NCBI GenBank assembly: GCA_030549495.1
Contig: JAUIRK010000744.1
Coordinates: forward strand, 161,186 to 225,185
From: Nectonema munidae
Taxonomy: Eukaryota > Nematomorpha > Nectonematoida > Nectonematidae
Reading direction: 5' to 3'
DNA: 64,000 nt
Positions within the stretch are counted from its first letter, which is position 1. Each line of letters opens with the position of its first letter. The notes below the pieces were generated by a model. It did no database searches, was not told the origin of the DNA, and worked only from the letters and a program-made list of their open reading frames with translations. Both the position numbers and the translations under genes were made by a program. This document shows, one piece after another, positions 36,091-48,183 of the stretch.

Positions 36091-37347
36091 AGAACTCTGT
36101 GCTTAAAGATAGACATTATCTTGAATATAAATCAACCTCTATGATGATACTATGAGGGTGGTCAAAGTCAGGGATATAATGAAGAGAGCAGTATAAGGTA
36201 AATCACATACAAACAACCACTTGATTAATTGGAAAGCATAGCTCAACCAAATATGCAGATACGAAAGAGTACATGGAACAGTTTTATCAAAGCAGATCCA
36301 AATAGTAATATTGAAAGATTTAAAAAATCGCACCCCCGTTATTCATTCAGAATAAAACAGATATATTGATTTTCAGAGACATTTTTAAAAAGTGTTGAAA
36401 AGTTAAATGATAAAACTCGTAGCGACATATTGATAATTCATGGAAAATTAAAGCTTTATGATGATTGTCTCTTTTGAGAACACTTTCAGTGATTGTGATA
36501 ATAGTTAAGAATTAACTCTGAGGTAATCGTTAGTTTTTTTTAAGAATCCTTGCTTACTTCTGTATAATTTTCATATTATATTAGATAATTAAATTTAATA
36601 TCGGAAACACCGTGATTTTTAATGTTATAAAAAAATTAATATAAAAAACTTGAAATACTGGAAATTAAATTCCTAGAGACAATTTGCTTCTTCTACCGTA
36701 ACATTTTTTGTTTAGCCACGGAAGCCCTACTCCGAAAAAAGGTATAGACGAAGAAATATCATTTGTTATTTTAGTGAGGATTGATTCCCTATTTTTCAAG
36801 GTGAAAGAGGATCTAAGGTATTTTTAAAGTTAAATCAAACTTTTTTAAGTTGGACCTTCCATTTCTATCGCGAAAGCTAAATTCATGTGGGGATCAATTG
36901 AAATGAGGCACAAATCAGCGTGGATTTGATTTGAAGTGTAAACGAGGCGGTATAAAAGCAAGCACATATGACACATGCTGAATAATACCACTGGGGATAT
37001 GAAAAGGGAAATGCTAGAGAAAAAATAAATATTAGTGTAGATATATATATAATTGATAGTTTGGCAAAGCTTCGGAGGCATTTTATAAGATGAAGAAGCG
37101 TGAGCCTACTGCATACATATCTTTTTGTAAAAAACTTTGAGCGCGTATGTATATAATAGTTATTTGTTCACTCATTCTACTACGTCAACGTTTTGAGGTA
37201 TTGATTTTGGAAAATTATTCATCTTATATCTTATCTACCATTGGATATAAGAAGCTTGAGAGTATACTTTGAACTTCCCTCTACCCCTTACCAACAAATG
37301 CACGGTGTATAAAATGTTGAACATGATGAACTCATATATAATATATA

Positions 37348-38711
37348 CAGGAGAGTGCAAATCTTTTCGCCCACAGCTAATAATTTTCTTCTTCCAATCT
37401 TTGGATCATTGAAATTTATTTATATTAAATTAAATCATTATAAATACCATCTTAAAATAATTTTTTTTTCATTAATAAAAATCAGTGCAAAAGTTTTCGG
37501 CCATTTGTTGACTTTTCTGGTAAAAACATTATTTTAAAATTTAAAGAACTTTCAACCTTTAAAGAACTTTTCTCGACGTCTTTTTTGATTGACATGCCTA
37601 AAGTATCCCAATTGGGAACTAAAGTTGTACTTATTTCAATAAACAAAAGTCAAAGAGCTATTTCAAAATTATTTAATATATCTAGAAGTAATATTTCTCG
37701 AATTTTACCAAAATATAAAAGTACAGCATCTGTAGCCAACAAACCCAAAGCGCTCGTCCTCAAAAATTACTGATAAGAGATATGCGAAAATTGGGGAGAA
37801 TATGATAAATTAATCCTAATTTTTCTGCAAGGCAATTAATGGAAGAAAATAAGTTATCGAAATATATTTCAATTGATACAAATACTTAGAAAAAAATGAT
37901 TTGAATGGGCGTTTAGCAGCTAAAAAGCCAACTTTGAATAAAACTCAATAAGGTAAAAGATTTGAATGGGCAAAAGGAAAAATTTTATGGAGCGTGTATG
38001 ATTGGCATAACGTAATTTTTAGTGATGAAACGAAGATTGAGCTTCATTCTTTAGAAGGTCTAAAAAGGAATGCGATTTGATAAACGTTATATCCCGTAAA
38101 AACGTTCAAAAACGAAAGAAAAAGTTTGATGCTTTGGGGATTTATAAAAAGTGGTGGTAGAAGAAAGTTGTTAAAAATTGAAACAAAACTCAATAGTATA
38201 AAATATAATGAATTAATGAAAACCAATTTACTCCCTAATATATATATTAGTAATATATTTGAACATGATGGCACTTCTTGTCTTAGATCTTGTTTGACTA
38301 GGCGATTTTTAAATAAAAATTCTGTGTCTTATAAAAAAGTCGCCACTTCAAAGCCCTGATCCTAATATAATTGAACAAATGTGGGTTGAGCTAAAAAGAA
38401 AAGTTGATCTAAGAAACGCGACAAGCTTTGAAGAATTATGGGAATATTCAAAGAAATGGGAATTGATTCCAGATGAATATATAAAAAAATCTTTATTTTT
38501 TATAAAAAAAATAAATTTTGTATTTTTAATGAAAACAAATGGCCGAAAAGTTTTGTCATTTGCCAATAAATTAAAAAAGAAAATAGCCAGAAATTTTTAT
38601 TTGAAAAAAGAATTATTTTAAGATGGTATTTATAACGAATAAATTTCAAAGATCAAAATATTCTAAAGAAAAAAAGTATTAGCTGTGGGCGAAAACATTT
38701 GCACTCTACCG
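37348..38711 (+). mobile_element. Tc1/mariner element
   Basis: TA at 37346-37347 and 38712-38713 flank a 1364-bp element. Its ends share inverted repeats of about 33 bp with the core AGAGTGCAAAT-TTTTCGCCCACAGCTAATA. It holds a decayed transposase (37594-38621). The repeats differ at only a few positions, so the element is not ancient, but the reading frame is broken several times. It lies in the 12-kb NXF intron between the LRR exons and exon 29399. Confidence 0.93.
37594..38621 (+). pseudogene. Tc1 transposase, DD34E type, broken
   Basis: The ATG at 37594 starts MPKVSQLG and a helix-turn-helix region (RAISKLFNISRSNISRIL). The first catalytic Asp is in VIFSDETKIEL near 38030, the second in FEHDGTS near 38265, and the Glu in SPDPNIIEQMW near 38373. 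Counting through one frameshift, 34 residues separate the last two, the DD34E spacing of Tc1 elements. Stops and several frameshifts make it inactive. The C-terminal frame 38379-38621 is intact. Confidence 0.88.
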
Positions 38712-38713
38712 TA

Positions 38714-41445
38714 TATATTTGAACTTTGAAGCCATTTTAACTTTAAATTCGTCCTTCTTATTCTCCAACTGACTTTTGAATATTTTTTATTTTTTTTAAA
38801 TCTGAATTTCGTCATGTTTAATACTTATAATGAATTATTATTCAAGTTCTTTGCGTAGAATATGAATTTACTATTTTTAATGTTTTTTTTAATTTTATTC
38901 ATCCATCAATTTAAAAAAAAGATAAACTTCATCTTGGAAAAAAGAAAAAACTTTGAAAAAGTACAAGAAAAAGTTTAATAAGTTAAAATTTTATATTTAT
39001 ATGTAAAAAAAAGTTGATAAAATTGTAAAAAAAATTTTTTTTTTATAATTTTAAACTTTTAAATATATTTTCTTTCGATAAAATTTTTTTTAGAGCATTT
39101 AAATTTTTGTTTTGTTAAATGTTCTATTTTATATTCAATGCATTTATGAGAAAATAGGCAAAGAAATTAAAAATAATATATATTCAATTTTTATTAAAGG
39201 TTATCAATACAAAAATCAATAAAAATGATTCAAATCTTTTTTAATTAAAAAAATAAAAAAAACTAAATTGGTTAAAAATTTCATTGAACTCAATTTTTCA
39301 CCACTTGTAGGTAAACTAGGAGCATATGTAGGAGCATATGAAGATAAAAAATTTTGTAATCATTTTCTTTAACTTCTTTAATGGAATCCTCTATGACCAT
39401 TTTTAAGGAATTATTAGAGTCGACTATCACTAATTCAGAATGCTTGCGATTCGGCCTTTCCGAATTAGATTCTTATTTTAATACAAAAATCACCCTTTGC
39501 TTACTAGATTTCTCTCACTATAAACTTGTCTCGAACTAAAATTCAATGTCAAATGTCTGTTTACTAAAAGTACTACAAAAAAATTATTGAACATTAGAAT
39601 TTGTAAGTTAATTTTCAGATGTACTGATTCTACAGGGTGTAGACAATTTTTTGAACATTCCTTTTAAATCTATTGTTTTAGGTGCTTTGGTCTTTCTCTG
39701 ATGCCTTTTTCTTGCAAGATATAAAAACTCATTAGTTCTTCTTCATTTATGAAACTTTTATTTTACTAAACCTTCGAGAAACTCAGTTGTTAATTGAATC
39801 AATCATTCGATCATTTTATTAAATAAAAGATTTCAGGAATAATCAAAGTGCAGGATTAACGAAGGTCCAAATTAGAGGTTTTAGGATTAGAAGTAGTCAA
39901 CTGGATTGTAATTTGTTCTTTTTCCTTTGGTTTCGGCTTCAACTTTCAAAAATATTTTATATAGTATTAAGCATAAAATTATACGGTGATAAAACAAATG
40001 TTTAATTTTCACTGTTTGTAGAAAATTCTCCTGAACTTTATTTTTTATGAATTGCAGCATTATGCATTATCAACCAGGAATCTTTCATGTTAGGATTATT
40101 ATCCAACACAATTTGCAACTCTTTATAAAAATTATAAATTTCTCTGAATCACCACTTGTATTTTATAATATTTTGTAGCATTTTAAAGTAATATTACGTC
40201 ATTTGAAGGATGGAACAATAATACTGGATCTTTGAGCAACTTTTGATCTTCCAAAATTTTTTGATATATGTAAATTAAAACCAGATTCATCTATAAAATA
40301 TATTTTTAGGACTTCTAAGGGATGATTTTTCAGGACTTGATTTTTATGATTTTTAGGTTCTAGGTAATAGAAGTTTATTTTCAGGACTTCTAGAGGTTGT
40401 AAATTTTGAAATGATGATGATGTAGTTTTTTCAGCGTAATTTTCATAACATCTTGAATATTCTTAAGTAAAGTAGAGATAGCCGACACACTTAGTAAAAA
40501 TTGTTCTTGAAGTTTCTTTTTGTTAATTTTCATGGTGACGCAAACATTAATTTCAATGATTCCTTCAATGAAATTTAATTGAATAGCACACTTCCTCATG
40601 CACTTTTCTCTAACTCTGTTGAATAAGAAATTATCGCCATTATCTTCAAAACGTGGATAAATTGATTTTGCGGCAGAACAATTTAAATGTATTTGCGACG
40701 ACATCACTTATTGTTTTCAATCTCACGCTTACCCAACTCTATTTTCTTTTCTTGAGAAACTTTAGCATACATAACGACAAAAATTAAGCAAAAATGAATG
40801 AGATCAGATCGTGCACATATTTACACTACTCGCACCACCAACCACAATACTTATATTTGTGATAAAAAAATTTGAAAATATTGCAATTTACTCCACGTTC
40901 ATTTCCTTTATTTCTTATTTTTATGAATTAGGAATGTGCAATTTCAATAGTTTTTTTATATTGATTTTCAACATAATTTAGGAATGATATAAATTTTTGA
41001 TTATTTTTCATATTACAATTTTAACAAAAAAATCTTAAACGTCTTTGACAATTTTTTCATGAATGCATGCAGGAAGGTTAAACAAAACTAAAATTTAAAT
41101 GGTCTAAAACTCTTCTTATCAAAAGAATATATTTAAAAAGTTTAAAATTAGAAAAAAAATTTTATTATAATTTTATCAACTTGTTTTTATTTTAGCTTGA
41201 ACAGATAATGACAAACATAAATGTGAACATTTTTACCTAATTTCGCCTTTCTTGTACTTTTTCATAAAAAAAAATATTATATTTAATTTAAGATGAATTT
41301 TGCATTTTTGTTTAAATTGATGAATAAAATAAAAAAAACATGATTAAAAAAGTAAAATTCAAATTTGACGCAAAAAAACAAGAAAAAAAAAGCAGAATGA
41401 AAAAATAAATTTAAAAGAAAAGATGGAACGGAGCAAAGAAAGAAC
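38714..41445. other. NXF intron, AT-rich, with weak coding-like blocks
   Basis: On the minus strand 39475-39290 is open for about 60 codons and contains KHSELVIVDSNNSLKMVIE and EVKENDYKIFYLHML. 40707-40390 is open for 105 codons (RFEDNGDNFLFNRVREK). Neither has recognisable motifs or confirmed splice sites. They may be relics of an insertion or an unrelated small gene. Confidence 0.3.
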
Positions 41446-41558
41446 CTGATGAAGGAATCTTCATTTTGGTATTGAGAAGAAATGGGATTTTTTGAGAGTT
41501 TCAAGTGTTGCAAATTTTTGACATCTTTTAAGCGCTTTATATCATAATCATTCCTTAT
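41446..41558 (-). CDS. NXF gene exon: leucine-rich repeat, last full unit
   Basis: The acceptor CATTTTTATACCAG opens a 113-bp exon reading IRNDYDIKRLKDVKNLQHL, KLSKNPISSQ and NEDSFI. It aligns with the human LRR block ELKSERELDKIKGLKLEEL, WLDGNSLCDT and QSTYISAIR. The donor is ATCAG followed by GTTCTTTC, phase 2, matched by exon 29486. Confidence 0.9.
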
Positions 41559-41832
41559 CTGGTATAAAAATGGAAATGACATCGATCAAGTGTAGATCAG
41601 TGGATAAGCTCAAAACAGCATCTCCAACATCAGAGTGATTAACCGTATGTTTTTACATAATTTTATGAATTTTGAAGAGACGATAGAAAATTAAGAAGCA
41701 TATTTTGATTTGTAGATTTTTCTTTGATAAATTTTATTACATTTTTGACCTATTGCATGAGAGCATAAAATTTTTTTTAATTTGTTGAAATAAAGTATCA
41801 ATACACAGAAAGAGAATTTTATCAAAGCATAC

Positions 41833-41940
41833 CTTGTTATAAGAAAGATCGATGAACGTTAGGTTGGGGAGATTGCAAAACAACTTGTTCAGTAAAAACA
41901 AATTTGATATTTCGTTCTTTGAGACGCTTATCCCACTCAC
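41833..41940 (-). CDS. NXF gene exon: leucine-rich repeat
   Basis: A 36-codon exon, phase 0 on both sides, reads ISVSKNEISNLFLLNKLF then LPNLTFIDLSYNK. It corresponds to LLSLNLSNNRLYRLDDM and APNLKILNLSGN of NXF1. The donor is AAG followed by GTATGC. Joined to the 41558 exon it restores a regular LRR period. Confidence 0.9.
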
Positions 41941-42011
41941 CTATTTCAATAAATGAAGGAAGCAAAGTTAATCAAATGAATATAAAAGAAAAAAAATGAA
42001 AAGGGAAATAC

Positions 42012-42103
42012 ATTTATGATATTTTCTTTGATTTGCTTGGAAATTTCTTCCATCGTCACTTGTTGATTCAAAGACAAGTATAAGTGAGCGTTTAAAAGTA
42101 TAT
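42012..42103 (-). CDS. NXF gene exon: entry to the leucine-rich repeats
   Basis: After the acceptor CATTAACTTTCATTTTAG, the exon reads ILLNAHLYLSLNQQ and MEEISKQIKENIIN, the counterpart of [20 protein letters not shown] in NXF1. It ends in phase 0 at GTATTT. It begins two bases into a codon, so one more exon must precede it. Confidence 0.85.
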
Positions 42104-44358
42104 CTAAAATGAAAGTTAATGAGATAGATCTTTGATGAAAATAACACTTCACGAAAGAACTCGTTAATGTCTTAATTACATGTTTTCTAACAAGGTCTGT
42201 TTAAAATTAGGAACAAATATTGATTGTAAGAAAATCTTGACTTTTTCTGCTTATGAGTTGGATTCATCTGTTTGCGTGTTTTAAATCTCTTTACATTTCT
42301 ATACTTTTATTATAGATTCTCAAATACTTTCTGAATCAAATTATAGTTCCATCTATTCTGAAACATTGGACAGACGGTTATTGCTTACTACAAACATTAT
42401 TTTTGATCATATAGTAGTGTATTACGCCATTTAGACTTATAAAAAATATATATTATATATATGCCCCAAACTTCAAGAGGGTGAGCAAGGTAGAGAGATC
42501 CCATACATTTTTACAGACTATAACAAATTGAATATAGCAGCCACCTTATACTTCTTCCATTTTTCTGTGTTGAGTTGATATTTATGTTTAGAAGCAGGGT
42601 TGCCGAGTCATGGATTTCAAAGGGTTGGGGTTAGGAGTTTGGTATCTAATAAAATTTAGTAGAAAACACTCGGGTTTTAACAAGTTTATAATGAAATACT
42701 TGTTTAAATTTTGTACGCATTTGGAGTGAACCTTCTTTACTCAAAGTTAGAAGTGAAGAGGCATGTTAAATTTTTCGAGTGAAGTATATGTAGTCGGAGT
42801 CGTCCCATAGACTCGGAAAATATTATGAAGCATTAACATATGATAAATTTCCAGTCTTATAAAAAGTGAATTAAATGTCCAATATAGCCGCTTCATACGC
42901 TATATGACATTTCATCAATCGTCACAAATCAATCACCTGTCATTTAATCACTCAATATTTCATCATCCGATACTTTATCACCGAATGTGCTATGTGATAA
43001 TCATTTATTGTGATGAATGAACAAAAATTAATAGCTGAGATGATCTACTATCGAATGATAAAATGAAGCGTGGTTAAATGACGGCAGATGAAAAGTCGCA
43101 ATACTGCCGCTTTATACCTACTTAACTTAGATTCTGCATGTGATTTGATTATTAAAAGGAATTATTTTAACTTTTAAGAGACTTGATCATTTCGGAAATA
43201 TAGAATCACTAGTGCTGTACCGATTAGAACGGCATGGACTTTTTTTTGGTTAATCGGTATCGGTATCAATAAATTTGTTAATGTTAACCGATTTTATCAG
43301 CCGAAACAATATCTAAATTAAAGTTCATACTAGAGCTATAAAGAGTAAAGAAGCTTTGTATTTTATGCATAGGGCTTTGTACACATAATATAATTTTAAT
43401 GAAAGCGGCCTTCTTCCTCCGAATTTGACGTAAAAAAGCCATAAATGGAGTTAGGAATGGTTCAAAAATGACCTCGTCCAATTTTCCTTCATTTTTGTCC
43501 CATATTCCCAACTTTTAAACACCATATTTCTACTTATATGTCAATTTTGATTTACTTCCTCTCCCCATTTTGGTTGTGGTGGACAAGTTTACCTACGTAG
43601 AAAAAGGAACTAGAAGCAATCAATGGAGAAAAGATCATGTTTTTACATTAAAATTCAATTTCTAATTTTACACATTTAGGTTTTTTATTTTTTTACTTAA
43701 AGCATTTTATTAGTAGCCGAATTGATTAAGAATCGGGTTAGACATTTTAAAATGTAATCGGAAAAATTAATATACAATGTTTTTACAGAGAAATACAATT
43801 CCTCTTTGTAAGTAATTTTCAGGAAAAAAAAAGTTCATTTTTTGATGTAGAATACATTTGCAAGTAAACATTTTGGAAACTTTAGTTTCAATTTTTAGTT
43901 AAAAGTGTCATACTCAAACGTTAAACTTTTTTAAGGTTATGCGAAATATGGGAGTCCAGTCAAAATAAAATTTTGAAACTTACCTTCTTCTCGGTACAAG
44001 TTGCTTAAATTGAGGAAGTTGTTTTCTGAAGAGAATCGTGATGCTAACAAAAGCTACAGAACAAGAAGCGAGAGGAATAAATCACACATGGAGGAAAGAT
44101 GGCATTGGAAACGAAAAATAAAATACCCTGATTTTTGTACGTATTTCTTCGGTAATGAAGGAAAGAAGAGGATAACTATCGTTATTCACGATGATTTTCA
44201 TCTAAAAATAAAAAATGACAGGTAACAAATTTGGAAATGAAGGACTATGTAGATCTAGAACAGGGACACACATATCCTCAAAATTTTGAAGGAGATTTTT
44301 ATAATTTTTAAAATTTATTAATTTATGTACAATGAGCACACCACCATTATTATCCAAC

Positions 44359-44575
44359 ATTAGACTTGCACTCTCAGCTCATAATCTCTGCGGATAACTA
44401 CAGCGTTTTTATCAAGTCGAATGAGCTTGTTTGTAATGGTAATCGCATCACAAACGTCTAGCTCAACAAAAGAACAAAAGCATTCATATATGATAGAGTC
44501 AAAGAAAAATAAACTGATTATTTTTACACTTAGTACATTCCCGATTCTTCTATTTCGTCTCTAATCACTTGGATA
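44359..44575 (-). pseudogene. RRM/UHM-like coding fragment of uncertain origin
   Basis: The minus strand is open and ends with SFVELDVCDAITITNKLIRL, DKNAVVIRRDYELRV and a TAA at 44359. Just upstream another open block reads RYIQVIRDEIEESG. The pair resembles the last two-thirds of an RRM or U2AF-homology motif, as in U2AF2 (VRDECSKYG, IFVEFTSV). It is unclear whether this is a terminal exon of another gene, part of an NXF splice form, or a relic. The upstream block abuts the dispersed repeat at 44574. Confidence 0.35.
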
Positions 44576-44712
44576 TATCTTTTCAAAATCTTTGGGAAAC
44601 AGAATTTTTGGTTGAACCGATTCCGTATTTGGTGTTCGAATGTAAAAATATCTATTTTCAGGAGACCACATAAAAAGGCTTCGGTAATATAGTCAGATCT
44701 CGTTTATCTGTA
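44574..44712 (-). repeat. dispersed repeat, right arm of the 40-kb inverted pair
   Basis: Inverted relative to 4297-4450. It contains AGAATTTTTGGTTGAACCGA, TATTTGGTGTTCGAA and GTCAGATCTCGTTTATCTG next to TA. The matching blocks keep their order and spacing. Confidence 0.55.
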
Positions 44713-45182
44713 TTCAAATTTATTCCTCAATATGCATAATGGTTGATTGACAAGAGCCCAGCCAATTTCTAAATGTGACTTAATGTATAAAATTTTTGAT
44801 TAGGTTTAGTGTTAGTCCAATTGTACATGCATTAATTTAGATATACATTTTTTGATATTCGTGACATTATTTCTTAATACACGTATCACACAAAAACATC
44901 CAGACATACAAACAAATACATACTATATAAATAGCGACATTAGACACGAAATTATTCGACAATCGAATACAATATTGACTCAAATTTTCCAAGTTTTCTC
45001 CCCCGTTATTCTAATATTCACACTCTGAAACAGATACTGTATCCATCAAACCAAAAAAATAAAAACAAGTTTACAAGTTTGCTATAAAAAAGTCAAAACT
45101 TCATTTTAATTTAGAAATTAAACATTCAATATCTTATGTATTATAAGTAACGCACATCTCAAGCTATTTGTTTTTTTTAGAC

Positions 45183-45239
45183 TTTATCTGAGGGGTTTTC
45201 CAAAACCCGTGAGAAGCATCGAGGCAAAAATAGAATGAT
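45183..45239 (-). CDS. candidate NXF exon: end of the RRM
   Basis: A 57-bp stretch reading IILFLPRCFSRVLENPSDK sits between an acceptor (TTGTGAGTTAAG) and a donor (AAA, GTCTAA), phase 0 on both sides as the 45669 exon requires. It could be RRM strand four and the start of the linker (human ISIIINSSAPP). The splice sites are mediocre. Confidence 0.35.
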
Positions 45240-45668
45240 CTTAACTCACAAAATATAATTGAATTTAACATAAATGCTCAAAAATATTAATTCTGAAAAC
45301 ATTTTGCCGTTATCTCTAAATAAAAAAGGCTTTTGAAAAAAGTTTGGGCTCTCTATGCGATCACATGCCTTTTCTAGTGTTCAATGACAGTGAAGAGTAA
45401 TTGAATATCAATCAATACAACTATCAACATATGCCCTAAAAATTGTGCAATAGTGTTTACGTCAAGAATAGCACTCATCCAAAGCTAAATAATATATTCC
45501 AGCACATGTCGTGAGTGAGGTGTTACACAGCTCTTAATTGCCCTACCATTTGACAATACATGATATTTTGTGATAAAAATACATATTTATTTAGCAAGAA
45601 AAATTCAGGTTTATATGATTTTTAAGTCAAATTAATTAAAATAAAATATAGGAAATCTTGAAAATTAC

Positions 45669-45773
45669 TTTTAAGCCTGCAGGATTAGAAATCTTCATGG
45701 ATAAATCTTGAAGCTGACGCCTCAGTGTAGAATTATTCACCCAAAAGATAGCACAATTTCCACGATAATGAAA
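45669..45773 (-). CDS. NXF gene exon: RRM centre
   Basis: The acceptor TTTTCATTTAG opens a 35-codon exon reading FHYRGNCAIFWVNNSTLRR then LQDLSMKISNPAGLK. It aligns with human FHYENTRAQFFVEDASTAS and ALKAVNYKILD. The FHY-x-x-x-x-AxFxV signature is specific to NXF RRMs. The donor is GTAATT. Confidence 0.88.
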
Positions 45774-46209
45774 CTAAATGAAAATGTAAAAAAAAAAATG
45801 AAAATCAAGCGACCTTTGAAAGAATATATTAAACATAGACTAAAAGTTGTCGAGTTTTTAACTTTTCCCTAGAACAATACATTCTTAAACACCTTTAAAA
45901 CTTTCTATAGATACTTGCTAAAACAAATTAAGTAAAGATCACTTGGTTACAGTAAGCTTTATCAAAATAGAGTAGGAATGTTGTCCTTCTGTTGAGACAA
46001 TCAACTTATTGTAGTTAATTCCTGCTTTGACCAAAAATTACATGAAAGATTCACATGGATTTCCAACAAACCAAACTTCCCTCAACTCTGAAGGATAGAG
46101 GAAATAAAATCGATATATCAGCTTCAGAATGTGTAGTGGGTTGGATTGAGTATTTTAAACAAGTTTACAACCGTCCTGTCACAACATCCCATGTAGACTT
46201 AAATATGTA

Positions 46210-46575
46210 GACTAAATATGAGCGCATTCTTAGAAATGAAGAAGCAGGCTTTCATTGAAGTCGAGGCTGCACAGATGAATATTCAATTTATGGCATGCTC
46301 TGAAAGAAGACTTCGGCATGGAAGGCACAAGGAAATAACCTTAATCAACTTTGCGCTGCATTTGATATGGCACACATGGTACGCCTGAAATTCTCATTGT
46401 CATTCTTTTAAATGTATATGATAATGAAAGTTCTGATGTGAAAACAGTAGAAGATACCTGTCCTTATTTGGTGATCGACAAATAGTGTACGCTGTCCTAT
46501 GCTTTTTAATCTGCCTCTTGATTATATCATGTATAAGTCAATTCACCATGATGACTATTTGACGATATAGCCATC
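46210..46575 (+). mobile_element. decayed LINE reverse-transcriptase remnant
   Basis: Scattered RT landmarks remain on the plus strand. RNEEAGFH and SRGCTDEYSI near 46230-46290 match the AGFR-GRGCTDQ block, PMLFNLPLDYIMYKSI near 46495-46540 matches SPLLFN-LDYIM, and DDIA follows at about 46565. Many stops and shifts separate them. It is probably related to the RTE-type family at 25.9 kb, but in another orientation and much older. 46576-47060 may be its C-terminal continuation. Confidence 0.55.
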
Positions 46576-47791
46576 ATGCAACCTGGTGAGAAGTGTGATC
46601 CAGAGTACAACCTTTTTTATTGTATGCATCGGAAATATGGTGTATGAAGAAAGCCAAGTTGAACAAATTAGAATGTTTCCAGATGTCTTGTTTAGGAGTG
46701 ATATCAGAGATCAAGTTGGGAACACATACGAAGTAATACAAGCATCAAGTCCATATGTTGTAGTCAGACCCTGGTTGAAACTATCATCAAGAAGGAGAGA
46801 TTGCGGTGGCAACCGTATGTTTGATAGATCATTCTGCAAAGAAATCTAGAGAGCGAAGACGGCCTCAGAATGGAAATGTGGTATACATGCTCCTAGTAAG
46901 AGATGCAATAAAATAATAGATGAAAGCTTTAAAGTCGACCTATCGTGAGACGACATGCACAAGAAGCAGTAAAGCCGCCATAGTTCAACTGGCTGAAGAT
47001 CGACAACTAACAGCATGTTTGGGAGAAGCGACACGTGCTTAACAACGAACTCAAAATTAAATTGGTTTATAGAAAAATTAGGTATGCAGAGTAAATTTTT
47101 ATTCGTTCAAAGAAAGATAAAATGTAGACATTTTTGGGTAACAGAGACACACATCTGGGGTTGGTGGGAGGGAAGAGAGTAACGAAAAGGGAAATTTATT
47201 TGAGACTGAGTGAGTATTTCCTTTTCAAGAACGTAATCACGCGTAGAAATGTTTAGCGCATTCATTAATAAAAACTTACATTTATTACGAGCTCTTGGTT
47301 TGAGACGGTGGCGACATAGGATAAATAACGCGTGGCGCATGTTAATCCCCTCACCCCCCTCTAAAAAGTAGTAATAACATTTTAAAAAGCCAAAAATTGT
47401 ATATATAGACATATAGGCATGCAAAACAAGTGGACATAGTTAAGTAAAGCACTATTCGCCGTTATTATTAGTAGTAAAGTCTATAATAATAACATTATTA
47501 TTGATTTTTATTTATTGATATATTAATACAAAAAAAATATGCAAGCCGGGGCGAAACACCCCAACCGCCCGGGCTAGCTACGAACTGGTTTAAGGGTTCT
47601 ATAGCTGAAACGAGTACTCTAAGTGAAAAAGAGAATTTACGTTGATGGGAATTAGACTACAAGTGAGTTCTCTTTGAAGAGCTTCGAGCAGGAGAGGCTT
47701 TGTATCAAATTTATCTCCATAGGGAATCTAAGAGAAAGAAATTAAAAATGTGGCTTAAGACGATAATTATGCATCAACTATTTTAGAGGAC

Positions 47792-47875
47792 AACAATTTT
47801 GAAGGCGTCTGCATTCTTTTCAATGGAATTTATATATTTAAAAATTAACTCAGACGATTTTAATTTCTTGGGACA
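47792..47875 (-). CDS. NXF gene exon: RRM first helix
   Basis: The exon reads CPKKLKSSELIFKYINSIEK then NADAFKIV. It is the counterpart of the human IPYGRKYDKAWLLSMIQSK and CSVPFTPIE block and runs straight into FHY of the next exon. The acceptor is CTTGGGGACCAG. The donor (GTT, GTCCTC) is weak but gives phase 0. Confidence 0.75.
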
Positions 47876-47915
47876 CTGGTCCCCAAGGGGTTAAAAAAAG
47901 AAAGATAAACGATAC

Positions 47916-48036
47916 AGTGACTTTGGACCAGTAGGAATTTGAGGAGTGATGATGTGAACTTCTAACGTATTTTGGCGACTGGATAAAATTTGATTTATTT
48001 GATTGCTTCCATTTGGCAGTATTTCGCGAACGCACA
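47916..48036 (-). CDS. NXF gene exon: N-terminal basic segment and RRM strand one
   Basis: The acceptor TACTTATTTCGTTTTTAG opens an exon of 40 codons plus one base. It reads VRSRNTAKWKQSNKSNF, then a Ser/His-rich stretch, and ends NSYWSKVT, matching human SKNWFKITIPYG. The donor GTATCG starts an intron of only 40 bp. Confidence 0.78.
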
Positions 48037-48094
48037 CTAAAAACGAAATAAGTAATGGACAGATAAAGAAAAGAGTCGAGAAAGTCGAAAATAC

Positions 48095-48146
48095 ATTCGC
48101 CTTCCATTCATTTCAGCATCAATGTTTCCTAAACGATCTCTGGCAT
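48095..48146 (-). CDS. NXF gene exon: N-terminal segment
   Basis: A 52-bp exon follows the acceptor TTCAATTTTAATTTTAG and encodes ARDRLGNIDAEMNGRR. Sequence similarity to NXF1 is too low to use, but the donor (GTATTTTC) phase fits exon 48036 and the intron is 58 bp. Confidence 0.6.
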
Positions 48147-48183
48147 CTAAAATTAAAATTGAACAAGGTTATTAAGAAAGCAC

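Noticed and set aside
41446-42103. LRR exons as a separate gene, such as a tubulin-cofactor E-like protein
   Set aside because: Spacing, the NExL/LDxI blocks, phase fit with exon 29399 and position between the RRM and NTF2 exons all favour NXF.
43210-43290. Repeated CGGTATCGGTATC and CTAGTGCTGTACCGATT, resembling a hAT end
   Set aside because: Only one end is visible; borders and duplication are missing.
47107-47424. 105-codon minus-strand frame
   Set aside because: It has no motifs, does not fit NXF phases and lies in the intron between the RRM exon and the upstream exons.
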